From positions 62,001 to 126,000 of the forward strand of contig NZ_WACR01000009.1 of NCBI RefSeq assembly GCF_008806325.1: a DNA stretch of 64,000 bases. The letters run 5' to 3'. The notes below the pieces were generated by a model that worked only from the letters and a program-made list of their open reading frames with translations, ran no database searches and was not told where the DNA came from. The stretch comes from Salibacter halophilus (GTDB lineage Bacteria; Bacteroidota; Bacteroidia; Flavobacteriales_G; Salibacteraceae). Below, one piece after another: positions 35,533-43,847 of this stretch (position 1 is its first letter; each line of letters begins with the position of its first letter). Position numbers and translations under genes: made by a program.

Positions 35533-36897
35533 ATGATAGTAACAACCATAACCATCGGTTTTAACCGATGGACAGAGCCAGCATCAACCATCGGTTTAAA
35601 ACGATGGCTGATATCCATCCTTCTGATCTTTTTTGGATTTGAGGTTTACAGTCAGATCCCAACGCCAGCCGGAAAAGTCAAAAAGTCGATGCTCATTCTG
35701 GGTGGAACCGCTCATGTTGGTGACGGCCGAATCGTAAAGAATGCAGCGATCGGGGTGAAAAACGGGCACTTCACTTTTGTGGAAAACCAGATGTTTCAGC
35801 GAGTTGACACAAAAGAATTCGATACGATCATCAGACTAACTGATGAGCACATTTATCCAGGGTTTATCGCGCCCAATACAACACTTGGACTGAGAGAAGT
35901 GGATGCGGTTAGAGCTACGAGAGACTTTGACGATGTTGGACTTTTCAATCCAAACGTGCGCTCACTGGTCGCTTACAACACTGATTCGCGAATCATTCCC
36001 ACGATCAGATCCAACGGTGTCTTGTTGGCTCAGGCAACTCCCCGTGGCGGACTCATAAGCGGTTCTTCCTCCATCATGCAGCTCGATGGCTGGAACTGGG
36101 AAGATGCGGTTTTGAAGAGTGATGACGGGATTCATCTCAACTGGCCTGAGCGGTTCGTTCAGCACGGCTGGTGGGCCAATCCGGGTGGATCTGACCGAAA
36201 TAAAAAGGAAGAAAAGCAGATTGTGAAAATTGAAAAGTTCTTCACTGAGGCGAGCGCTTATTACGAGGGCGGATCTGAAAAAGAAAACCTCCGTTTTGAG
36301 GCGATGAAAGGTGTTTTTGACGGATCCAAAAGGCTGTATATTCACTGCAATCAGGCACGGGCAATTGTGCTTGCCATGGAGTTGAAGCGCGACTTTGATA
36401 TTCCAAACGTTGTGCTCGTTGGCGGTTACGATGCGTATCTTGTACCTGAAGCGCTTACCGATAATGATGTGCCGGTCATTTACCAACGCCCGCACTCGTT
36501 GCCTCACCGCGATGATGATCCCATTCATTTACCGTATCAAATCCCAAAAAAACTGCAGGATGCCGGCATTTTGTATTGTTTGGATATGAGCGGGAGTATG
36601 GAAGCTATGAATCAGCGCAATTTGCCGTTTGTAGCGGGAACAGCGCATGCTTACGGGTTGGATAAAGAACAGGCCATTGCAGCTATTTCGGGGAATGCTG
36701 CCAAAATTTTGGGAATTGACGAAACGGTGGGAACGCTTGATGCGGGCAAGCAGGCCACGTTCTTCATTTCCAAAGGCGATGCCCTCGATATGCGAACAAA
36801 TAAGGTGCGTCACGCCTTTATCCAGGGGGCAGAGATCGATTTGGACAATCCGCAAAAAGCGCTCTACCGCAAGTTTAAAAGCAAATACGAAAACTGA
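35533..36897 (+). CDS. Amidohydrolase family protein with a REP-derived N-terminus
   Basis: 454 residues as read from the ATG at 35533. The enzyme body begins near residue 42 (IPTPAGKVKKSMLILGGTAHVGDG) and shows an amidohydrolase beta-sandwich and barrel with YPGFIAPNTTLGLREV, ATPRGGLISGSSSIMQLDG, VLVGGYDAYLVPEAL and a C-terminal VAGTAHAYGLDKEQAIAAISGNAAKILG..ETVGTLDAGKQATFFI. The canonical H.H pair is missing (IAPNT in its place), so catalysis may be altered. A signal-peptide core (WLISILLIFFGFEVYSQ) is kept, but the codons before it come from two REP palindromes, and no other ATG or GTG start is available in frame. It follows the RAYT directly and probably once followed the first amidohydrolase gene. 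Confidence 0.8.
   Translation: MIVTTITIGFNRWTEPASTIGLKRWLISILLIFFGFEVYSQIPTPAGKVKKSMLILGGTAHVGDGRIVKNAAIGVKNGHFTFVENQMFQRVDTKEFDTIIRLTDEHIYPGFIAPNTTLGLREVDAVRATRDFDDVGLFNPNVRSLVAYNTDSRIIPTIRSNGVLLAQATPRGGLISGSSSIMQLDGWNWEDAVLKSDDGIHLNWPERFVQHGWWANPGGSDRNKKEEKQIVKIEKFFTEASAYYEGGSEKENLRFEAMKGVFDGSKRLYIHCNQARAIVLAMELKRDFDIPNVVLVGGYDAYLVPEALTDNDVPVIYQRPHSLPHRDDDPIHLPYQIPKKLQDAGILYCLDMSGSMEAMNQRNLPFVAGTAHAYGLDKEQAIAAISGNAAKILGIDETVGTLDAGKQATFFISKGDALDMRTNKVRHAFIQGAEIDLDNPQKALYRKFKSKYEN
35552..35571. repeat. REP-like palindrome, copy 2
   Basis: CCATCGGTT-TT-AACCGATGG, perfect arms of nine bp. It lies inside the reading frame of the second amidohydrolase and encodes TIGFNRW. Confidence 0.75.
35588..35607. 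repeat. REP-like palindrome, copy 3
   Basis: CCATCG-GTTTAAAA-CGATGG, the same outer arms as copy 2, 36 bp further on. It encodes TIGLKRW in the amidohydrolase frame. Confidence 0.75.
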
Positions 36898-36902
36898 GCA
36901 AC

Positions 36903-37511
36903 ATGCGAACGCTAAAAGTTATCCTCTTTTTTGTAGTACTCACAGTCATCGGTTGGGGAGCCTGGTATTATGTGGAAAAGCAGGATCGGGAACAACAATT
37001 TCAGGAAAATGAATTGTTACGGTCAGAGCTCAGCAAACTCCACGACAAGGCTCAACGGGTTGAAGACAGCTTGCGCGACAACAATCCAGATCCGGCTCTG
37101 ACCAAGTTTTCCATTGCTGACAAAGCGGATAAACTCACGAGCCATGTTCAGTACACCAAGAAAATGTTGGCTGAGCGTGCTCACATCGATCTCGTTCATT
37201 CTCCCGATTCACTTTTACTGGAAGAGCCCGAGAATGAAGATGTAGAAGCGATTTTCTTCAACGAAAACGATCGATTCAGCGATTACCACCGCGAGGAACT
37301 CATCGAAAGGCTGTCGAAATTTATCCGGTACGCTGAGGAATATTCAAACCGTGATGTAGCTGGGCTTATCCAATCCCGCGAAATATTATCGGCCAATCAT
37401 GTATGTGGCGAAATGCAGGGGTCTGACTGTTACGCGCATCTCGTGAAATCACTCAACCGATTGTCTATTGAGCTGGAAAAATTCAAACTTGATTTATTGC
37501 GCAATGGCTAA
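36903..37511 (+). CDS. Hypothetical membrane-anchored coiled-coil protein
   Basis: 202 residues. One N-terminal membrane helix (about 5-24, KVILFFVVLTVIGWGAWYYV) then a charged coiled coil (about 25-65, KQDREQQFQENELLRSELSK) and a helical C-terminal domain with two Cys (NHVCGEMQGSDCYAHLV). No family recognised. It lies 5 bp after the amidohydrolase gene and overlaps the next lipoprotein gene by 8 nt, so the three are co-transcribed. A head-to-head pair of GGTCAGA words spans 37021-37103. Confidence 0.6.
   Translation: MRTLKVILFFVVLTVIGWGAWYYVEKQDREQQFQENELLRSELSKLHDKAQRVEDSLRDNNPDPALTKFSIADKADKLTSHVQYTKKMLAERAHIDLVHSPDSLLLEEPENEDVEAIFFNENDRFSDYHREELIERLSKFIRYAEEYSNRDVAGLIQSREILSANHVCGEMQGSDCYAHLVKSLNRLSIELEKFKLDLLRNG
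37021..37103. repeat. Head-to-head pair of the GGTCAGADCC word
   Basis: GGTCAGAGCT (one mismatch) at 37021-37030 faces GGCTCTGACC at 37094-37103, with a 63-bp gap. Confidence 0.6.
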
Positions 37512-37857
37512 GTGGCTGCTCGCTATATCATTATTCGTACTTTTTTCTTGTGACCGCGAAGAGAGAACCTGGCGGGTACAGTACGAGATCAATTTGCTCG
37601 AAAACGATCAGGCATCAGTTAGAGCCATCTACCGAAACTCAGACAATGCTGATGTGAGCGAATCACCAATTGACAAGAACATTTGGCGGTCTCCGGTCTA
37701 TGACGATTTCAAAGAAGGCGATGAAGCCTACATCCGCGTGGAGCGACTCACAGGCGATGCCGATTACGAAATCTCAATCCTCCGCGATGGAGCCGTTCAC
37801 GAAAGCGACCAACTCAAAGCAGGCCAAACAGAGATTGAAGTGAGGAGGGGGATTTAG
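37504..37857 (+). CDS. Small lipoprotein of unknown function
   Basis: 117 residues from the ATG at 37504, chosen because it gives a clean lipoprotein signal (MAKWLLAISLFVLFSC, lipobox LFSC, modified Cys16). An open frame extends upstream to 37468. The mature part (WRVQYEINLLENDQASVRAIYR ... DADYEISILRDG) looks like an all-beta domain of the kind used in periplasmic binding or export partner proteins. Unknown family. It overlaps the previous gene by 8 nt. Confidence 0.6.
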   Translation: MAKWLLAISLFVLFSCDREERTWRVQYEINLLENDQASVRAIYRNSDNADVSESPIDKNIWRSPVYDDFKEGDEAYIRVERLTGDADYEISILRDGAVHESDQLKAGQTEIEVRRGI

Positions 37858-37915
37858 GTTGAGGTCGAGGCCAAGACCAGGGCTGAGGTTGAGAAAGGAA
37901 TATTGGTTTTATTCT

Positions 37916-38140
37916 TCATGATGCTCTCAGTAATTTAGCATCTTTATCAGCAGCATAAGCTAAACATGCAAAAATGTCTTCATCTTTGAGTTCTGGGAAA
38001 TCTTCGAGTATTTCTGAGTGAGTCATCCCTTCTGCTAACCAATTCAAAACATCATAAACCGCGATTCTGGTGTTTTTAATACAAGGACGGCCAAACCGGA
38101 TTTCAGAATTAATTGATATGCGTTTTTTGTAATCTACCAT
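37916..38140 (-). CDS. DUF433 protein (antitoxin-like)
   Basis: 74 residues, full length for the family. INSEIRFGRPCIKNTRIAVYDVLNWLAEGMTHSEILEDFPEL is the DUF433 winged-helix signature (GRPCI.GTRI.V.D.L..L..G.S..EI...FP.L). DUF433 genes are usually paired with a PIN-like DUF5615 toxin gene that starts within a few bases of the antitoxin's end; here the downstream 58 bp contain no such gene, so this looks like an orphan antitoxin or transcription factor. It stands alone between unrelated genes. Confidence 0.85.
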   Translation of the reverse strand: MVDYKKRISINSEIRFGRPCIKNTRIAVYDVLNWLAEGMTHSEILEDFPELKDEDIFACLAYAADKDAKLLRAS

Positions 38141-38214
38141 TAATTGATGTTTACTATCACAAAGTAACGTGATTTTATATAAGATGATTTCGGGAATAAA
38201 ATTTTTAGTGTTAT

Positions 38215-38242
38215 CAAAAAAAAGGAGGCCTCGAGCCTCCTT
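38215..38242 (-). terminator. Rho-independent terminator of the beta-helix T9SS gene
   Basis: Stem AAAGGAGGC / GCCTCCTTT with a five-base loop; on the minus strand it is followed by a T-run. Confidence 0.85.
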
Positions 38243-38267
38243 TAAATTCCAACAACGTAAAAGTTTT

Positions 38268-41200
38268 TTACTGGATAACCAGGTTGTGTTCAGATGTTAT
38301 GTTCTTTCCTGTTGTTACTTTAACATGATAAACACCAGGAGACAGGTCAAGTGATAGGTTCACAAAGGAAGAATTCGGCTTCGATCTGTAAACGCTATTG
38401 CCAACTAAACTGTAAACTTCTATTTCCCTGATGTTTTCCGAGCCCGCAGAAACTTTAATATTTCCATTTGAAGGGTTGGGATAAACTTTAATCTCTGAAC
38501 TGTACAGTTGGTTTTGAGTAGGCCCGCCATTGTTTTTTTCATCAGCAGAGTTTTCAGCATTGTTTGTTTCATTGCTGAATGAACCATTTCCTTTTTTGTT
38601 TGCAGAGTATCCCAAATTGAAATATTCAGCATCATCAGAACCGTTGTTTTGACAATCACCTGAAATATCACTGCCTATCTCTAATGTGTATATACCTGCA
38701 TCTGAATTTTGGAAATTGTGAATATAGTATTCAAGGGTTCTGTCATTGTGATTGGGGTTGTTGTAAACTAGATTGTTGTTAGGGTCGTAAACTTTTGCAT
38801 GAACAGGGAGTTTGCCCATGATAGTACTCGAAATATGAGCAGACATTCCCTCACGAACAGTAACGTTATAAGGAGTGTTATGAACTAACCATGGCTCCAC
38901 GCAAAAAGTACCGTCAAAAAAGTGAATGTCTTTAAACCAGGTTGATCCTGCAAGTGTGTTGCTGTCGACAGGCTGGTATTGAGGACAACCTGCTTGTATG
39001 TTGAAGCCACAATCGTCATCATCACCTCTGCTATATGCCTCGTAAAAATCATCAGGGTTCATGCCAGACCTTAACCAGATACCACTCAGGTCTTCATCTC
39101 CGTGGAATATTGGCATTACGTTTTCACCATTAGGGTGATCTGTCAGGATTTTCATATAGCGATCAGCTGCTCCGTATGTAGATCCATAGTACGGATAATT
39201 TGAGCTAGCTCCGTAAGATGTGGGCTTCCTGAATATGCCTTCTACATCAAATGGATGTGAAGGAGAGTAGTGAGCTAAGAGTAATCGATCAGCATAGTTG
39301 CTGATTAAGCCAATTTCTTCATCCGGCACAGTGGAGTTGTTTGGTCGAATGTGATCGTCATAAGCCTCAATTTCTGTTCTGCTGGCATAAAACTCGAGAA
39401 GTAAATCATTCGAGTCTGCCAGTGACTCAGTTTCTTTTAATTCGTAGATCATATACGAGAAATGATCGACAAAGTCTGGATGACCTGAGCTTCCGGGGTT
39501 TGACCCGGGCAGCGTATTGGTTACCATCTGTTGAGTTCTCAAATCGTAATACGTCTTTGGTGAGCTGCCCTGGTAATTACTCCAGTTATTAGTATTCCAG
39601 TACTCGTATTCAAAATGGAGCACATCAATTCGCGTATCCCAGTTGCGACCGTTGTTGTAGCTTACGATCTTATTAAAGCTCTCTGATTGTTCCCCGGTAG
39701 CAGCCACATCGATAAAACCGTATTCTGTTTTGGCCATTTTAATAAATTGAGCCACTACGGTATCAACAGCCACACCCTGTCCAAAATCATAATCGCTTTT
39801 AAGGCCGTTTAGCCCGTAACATATGAGGTAATTAAAACCTAAGCCGCTCAGTTTTTCAAGGTACGGTCTCGCAAACGGCTCGTAGAGTTGAGCACTGTTA
39901 TTTTCCATTGACCAGGTAATGATGTCCCTGAACATCAAATTTGAATCAGGTAATGGAGCCCCGTCATAAACTTCATCGATGTAACGGTTTTCAGTACTGT
40001 TCCATAGAGCAGGATTTTTATTCACATAAATACCTCTCAGTTTAGTAGACTCATAGTTGGGTTGTGTTGAATCAGGAAACCATTCAAAAGCTCCGGCATC
40101 TACTTTTTTACCGAGTTTTCGTGGGTTGAAGTCAAAGTCCTCAGTTAAATTTACGTCTACACCGTAATCTACAAATGGAGAGCCGCTTGTTGGACGGTAA
40201 TTGACATTTGAAGGATCTTTGAAGTGTAACCCATTAACACTTTGAGTGTAATAGTTTCCTTTTTCTTTGAAGTCTATGTCTTTGTAAAAATCATCTTGAT
40301 CACCAATAATAGAAAAGTATGGTGTGTATTTTTGTGGAGAAACTTCTTGACCTGAATTTACAAAGAGATTATTTTGTAATGCAAAGTAGTTGATTTTATA
40401 ATTGTTTATTATGCTTTCTTGATAGATAATATTTTCAAAAGTGCTTTCAATAAATGTGTTATTGGTCACATGGGTTTCAAGTGTATCTAACGTATAAAGC
40501 CTTAAGTCTAAGGATGATTCTGAAAATATGTTATTATGTATTTCATAATAGAAATGCCTAAAATACCATGTTGAATCAGTTAAATCACCGTAAGGAAAAC
40601 TTCCTGAATAAATTATGGAGCTATCAGAGGCGAAATTTCTTTCAATAAGAGCTGTTTCTCCAGAATAAGATATAACTGAATTATTAAAATCATTTTCCGT
40701 TATTTTAACATTATCAAACTGGCTGTCAGAAAGAAGTGTTGCATTTAACATGTGGTTTTTATGAAGTGTTAAATTAGATGTGTAATTATAATATCCGTCT
40801 ATCTGAATTGAGTGATTAGAAATAGTGTTGAATGGAGGTAAAGAAGCCGCAAAGTTACAATTAGAAATAGTTGTTTCAGCAATCCTCATCGATCCAGAGC
40901 AGTCATAAAAGTCAACACTATCTATTAACGATGCTGATTTGAAGCCTGCAAAAACATCAGTTGAGTCAAAATCTATTTTTGAAATGACAATGGTATCTGA
41001 TAATGTTGGTGAAGATGAATTATATGGGTAATAGTTATCATCAAACAAAGTAAAACCTGAGTTGTTCATTGTAATTTGCCCCATTTTTCGAGCTTCAAAA
41101 TGTATATTTTTTACTTTTTTTAAAAATAATGGAGAAGACTCGGGGTTATTAATAAATTGAACTGGTGTTGAACTACAATCATCAGTAATTATAATTGGGT

Positions 41201-41408
41201 TGTTACTTGACCCAATAGCATTTTCAATTCTCAAAGAATCTCTAGTGCCACCTTCAATACATATTACACTACCGGGTGGCATCCCACTCGCATCATAAGA
41301 ATACGTGGTAAGAGGAATCGTGACATCACAATTACACTGTGCATCTGCTTTCTGAATTGAAAACAAGAAAAGAACAACTGTGATAAAATAGAAAGTTAGC
41401 CTTTTCAT
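38268..41408 (-). CDS. Large T9SS type A cargo protein with an N-terminal beta-helix
   Basis: 1046 residues. Signal peptide MKRLTFYFITVVLFLFSIQKADA then QCNCDV. Residues about 30-470 are Asn/Ser/Thr-rich short repeats typical of a right-handed parallel beta-helix (NNPIIITDD, KNIHFEARKMGQITMNNSGF, IHNNIFSESSLDLRLY, THVTNNTFIESTF) closing with FVDYGVDVNLTEDFDFNPRK..DAGAFEW, as in polysaccharide-lyase-like helices. Residues about 480-900 form a second domain (GIYVNKNPALWNSTENRYID ... LLLAHYSPSHPFDVEGIF) of unknown family. The type A sorting domain is at about 970-1046 (VYPNPSNGNIKVSAGS). A carbohydrate-related surface role is inferred. No exact copy of the GGTCAGADCC word occurs in its 3.1 kb. 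Confidence 0.8.
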   Translation of the reverse strand: MKRLTFYFITVVLFLFSIQKADAQCNCDVTIPLTTYSYDASGMPPGSVICIEGGTRDSLRIENAIGSSNNPIIITDDCSSTPVQFINNPESSPLFLKKVKNIHFEARKMGQITMNNSGFTLFDDNYYPYNSSSPTLSDTIVISKIDFDSTDVFAGFKSASLIDSVDFYDCSGSMRIAETTISNCNFAASLPPFNTISNHSIQIDGYYNYTSNLTLHKNHMLNATLLSDSQFDNVKITENDFNNSVISYSGETALIERNFASDSSIIYSGSFPYGDLTDSTWYFRHFYYEIHNNIFSESSLDLRLYTLDTLETHVTNNTFIESTFENIIYQESIINNYKINYFALQNNLFVNSGQEVSPQKYTPYFSIIGDQDDFYKDIDFKEKGNYYTQSVNGLHFKDPSNVNYRPTSGSPFVDYGVDVNLTEDFDFNPRKLGKKVDAGAFEWFPDSTQPNYESTKLRGIYVNKNPALWNSTENRYIDEVYDGAPLPDSNLMFRDIITWSMENNSAQLYEPFARPYLEKLSGLGFNYLICYGLNGLKSDYDFGQGVAVDTVVAQFIKMAKTEYGFIDVAATGEQSESFNKIVSYNNGRNWDTRIDVLHFEYEYWNTNNWSNYQGSSPKTYYDLRTQQMVTNTLPGSNPGSSGHPDFVDHFSYMIYELKETESLADSNDLLLEFYASRTEIEAYDDHIRPNNSTVPDEEIGLISNYADRLLLAHYSPSHPFDVEGIFRKPTSYGASSNYPYYGSTYGAADRYMKILTDHPNGENVMPIFHGDEDLSGIWLRSGMNPDDFYEAYSRGDDDDCGFNIQAGCPQYQPVDSNTLAGSTWFKDIHFFDGTFCVEPWLVHNTPYNVTVREGMSAHISSTIMGKLPVHAKVYDPNNNLVYNNPNHNDRTLEYYIHNFQNSDAGIYTLEIGSDISGDCQNNGSDDAEYFNLGYSANKKGNGSFSNETNNAENSADEKNNGGPTQNQLYSSEIKVYPNPSNGNIKVSAGSENIREIEVYSLVGNSVYRSKPNSSFVNLSLDLSPGVYHVKVTTGKNITSEHNLVIQ

Positions 41409-41713
41409 AAGTGTTTATTTTAGGTTTCGCAACCAAATCTATTGTTATTTTTGTAATTAACAAAAAGTCAAAACTATATTCGTCATTATTACTTATTTGG
41501 GTTAACTTGCGTCATCGGAGTGTGGGCTATACAAAGAAACAAGTTGAATTTTACTCAATTTCATTTGACTCACTTTAAAGTGGTCAACCTATATCAGAGA
41601 CGTACACAAATTCATAACTCAAAATCCATCATCCATAATTCCTAATTATATTTTCCCGCCTTCTCGCTGTGGTTATCTTTGTCGGTTCAATTTCAACTTA
41701 AAATACGAAAGTC
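41409..41713. other. 305-bp divergent intergenic region before metG
   Basis: AT-rich. Holds the likely minus-strand -7 box for the beta-helix gene (CAAAACTA at 41469-41476, read as TAGTTTTG) and the metG -7 box (41674). A low-complexity stretch (ATCCATCATCCATAATTCCT region, about 41625-41650) resembles decayed tandem sequence. No open reading frame or RNA gene seen. Confidence 0.5.
41674..41681 (+). promoter_or_regulatory. Probable -7 element of metG
   Basis: TATCTTTG, a perfect TANNTTTG match, 33 nt before the metG start. Confidence 0.45.
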
Positions 41714-43786
41714 GTGAAGCAGCCGAAAAGACATTTAGTGACAGCAGCATTACCTTATGCGAACGGACCGTTACACATCGGTCACATTGCGGGAGCTTAC
41801 TTGCCCTCAGATATTTACGTGCGTTATCTCAAAGCGCGCAGGCAGGATGTTGTGTTTGTGTGCGGTAGTGATGAACACGGGGCTGCTATCACAATGCGGG
41901 CGCTCAAAGAAGATATTACTCCGCAGGAAATTGTCGATAAATACCACAAGATCAATAAAAAGGCGTTTGCGGATTTCGGGATCGACTTCGATATTTACGA
42001 CCGCACCTCAACCGAGCTTCACACCGAAACAGCCCAGCAGTTTTTCCTCGACCTCGAGAAAAAAGGTTCGTTTGAAGTTGAAACGCGGGAACAGTTTTAC
42101 GATGAGGAACACAAACAGTTTTTAGCCGATCGTTACATAACAGGTGAATGTCCGAAATGCGGGCACAGCGGGGCTTATGGTGACCAGTGCGAAAAATGCG
42201 GCTCCAGCTTAAATGCCAATGACCTCATCAACCCAAAATCGGTTTTGTCCGGGAAAACTCCGGTTCTGAAAGAGACCAAACACTGGTACCTGCCCATGCA
42301 GCGCCACGAAAACTGGCTCAAAGACTGGATCACGGAAGGTACGCTCGAAGGCAAAGAACACCACGACCCCAAAAAATGGCGCAAGCAGGTAATCGGGCAG
42401 TGTATGAGCTGGATCGATGGCGGACTCGCACCGCGCGCTATGACACGTGATCTTACGTGGGGAGTCCCTGTTCCGGTCGAGGGCGAGGAAGGAAAAGTGC
42501 TTTACGTGTGGCTCGATGCACCCATCGGGTACATCACGGCAACGAAACAATGGGCTGCTGAAAACGGCTCTGACTGGGAAAAATACTGGAAAGATGATGA
42601 GTCGGCCATCACGCATTTCATCGCGAAGGACAACATCGTTTTTCACTGCATCATTTTCCCGATTTTGCTCAAAGAGCACGGGAAGTACAACTTGCCCGTC
42701 AATGTACCGGCCAACGAGTTCTTGAATCTCGAAGGTGACAAGATCAGTACCTCGCGTGAGTGGGCCGTTTGGCTGCACGAATACCTGGAAGATTTCCCGG
42801 GTAAAAACGATGAATTGCGTTACGTGCTCACCAGCATCTCGCCCGAGGCGAAGGACAGCGAATTCACTTGGAAGGATTACCAAAACCGCGTGAACAACGA
42901 GCTCGTAGCTATTTTGGGGAATTTTGTGAACCGCGCCCTGGTGCTCACGCATAAATATTTTGACGGTCAGATCCCTGAGGCGGGCGAACTCCACGACATC
43001 GACCGGGAGTTGCACGATTCCGTTAGTCAAATCCCGACAATCGTAGCAGGGAAAATCGAGAACCATCGTTACAGGGAAGCGCTGCAGGAAGCGATGAAGC
43101 TCGCTCGCTACGGGAACAAATACCTGGCCGATACAGAGCCGTGGAAAGTATTCAAAACCGATGAAGATCGCGTAAAGACAATTCTGTTCAATGCCTTGCA
43201 GGTTGTAGCGAAGTTGGGAATCGTCCTCGATCCGTTTATGCCGCAAACAGCAGAGAAGTTACGTCAATATACCAACCTGGCTAAAAAAGACTGGGAACTG
43301 ACTGAGAATCCCGAATTGCTCGTTTCGGGTCAGCCCATTGAAAAGCCCGAGTTGCTCTTCCAAAAAGTAGAGGATGAGGTTATCGAAAAACAGGTAGAAA
43401 AGTTAAAAGCCAAAAAAGCAGAAAAAGAAAAACAGGAAGCAATGGAGCAGTCAGAACCGATCGAGTTTGAGGATTTCCAAAAAATGGATTTGCGAATCGT
43501 GGAAATTATCGATGCCGAACCGATACCAAAAGCTGATAAGTTGTTGAAAATCCAAATATCACTCGGTTCTGAAGAGCGCACCGTAGTGAGCGGGATAGCA
43601 AAGCATTACAGGTCTGAGGAGATAATTGGCCAACGAGTGCTCTATTTGGCAAATTTGAAGCCGCGCAAAATTTTTGGGGTAAAATCACAGGGTATGTTAC
43701 TGATGGCTCAAAACGATGAAACGGGCGTTTTATCTACGATTCAGCCCTCAAGGGATGAAGTAAAAGGCGGAGACAAAGTCAGTTAA
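41714..43786 (+). CDS. metG: Methionine-tRNA ligase
   Basis: 690 residues; starts at GTG 41714, the only start before the HIGH-type motif. Charges tRNA-Met in the cytoplasm. Seen: TAALPYANGPLHIGHIAGAYLPSDIYVRY (class I HIGH motif as HIGH), the zinc knuckle CPKCGHSGAYGDQCEKCG, WLDAPIGYI, the KMSKS-region variant GDKISTSREWAVW, an anticodon-binding helical domain and a C-terminal EMAPII-like tRNA-binding domain (about 575-690, FEDFQKMDLRIVEII ... FGVKSQGMLLMA). Higher GC and strong codon bias are consistent with a well-expressed gene. Confidence 0.97.
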   Translation: MKQPKRHLVTAALPYANGPLHIGHIAGAYLPSDIYVRYLKARRQDVVFVCGSDEHGAAITMRALKEDITPQEIVDKYHKINKKAFADFGIDFDIYDRTSTELHTETAQQFFLDLEKKGSFEVETREQFYDEEHKQFLADRYITGECPKCGHSGAYGDQCEKCGSSLNANDLINPKSVLSGKTPVLKETKHWYLPMQRHENWLKDWITEGTLEGKEHHDPKKWRKQVIGQCMSWIDGGLAPRAMTRDLTWGVPVPVEGEEGKVLYVWLDAPIGYITATKQWAAENGSDWEKYWKDDESAITHFIAKDNIVFHCIIFPILLKEHGKYNLPVNVPANEFLNLEGDKISTSREWAVWLHEYLEDFPGKNDELRYVLTSISPEAKDSEFTWKDYQNRVNNELVAILGNFVNRALVLTHKYFDGQIPEAGELHDIDRELHDSVSQIPTIVAGKIENHRYREALQEAMKLARYGNKYLADTEPWKVFKTDEDRVKTILFNALQVVAKLGIVLDPFMPQTAEKLRQYTNLAKKDWELTENPELLVSGQPIEKPELLFQKVEDEVIEKQVEKLKAKKAEKEKQEAMEQSEPIEFEDFQKMDLRIVEIIDAEPIPKADKLLKIQISLGSEERTVVSGIAKHYRSEEIIGQRVLYLANLKPRKIFGVKSQGMLLMAQNDETGVLSTIQPSRDEVKGGDKVS

Positions 43787-43810
43787 TAGCAAATGAAAAG
43801 GCTATCAGCT

Positions 43811-43841
43811 TTGAAGTGAGCGGCTTAATTTTGTACTTTAG
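43811..43841 (+). promoter_or_regulatory. Promoter of the giant SprB-like gene
   Basis: TTG at 43811-43813, 20 nt, TACTTTAG at 43834-43841 (one mismatch to TANNTTTG). A second box TAATTTTG overlaps at 43826-43833. Transcription would start near 43848, leaving a leader of about 185 nt. Confidence 0.5.
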
Positions 43842-43847
43842 GGACGA

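Noticed and set aside
37858-37925. Short minus-strand frame (MKNKTNIPF...) as the missing DUF433 partner toxin
   Set aside because: Only about 20 codons of low-complexity sequence, with no PIN-like motif.
42209-43246. 345-codon antisense open frame within metG
   Set aside because: A shadow of the GC-richer, codon-biased metG gene; its translation has no recognisable domain and no promoter.
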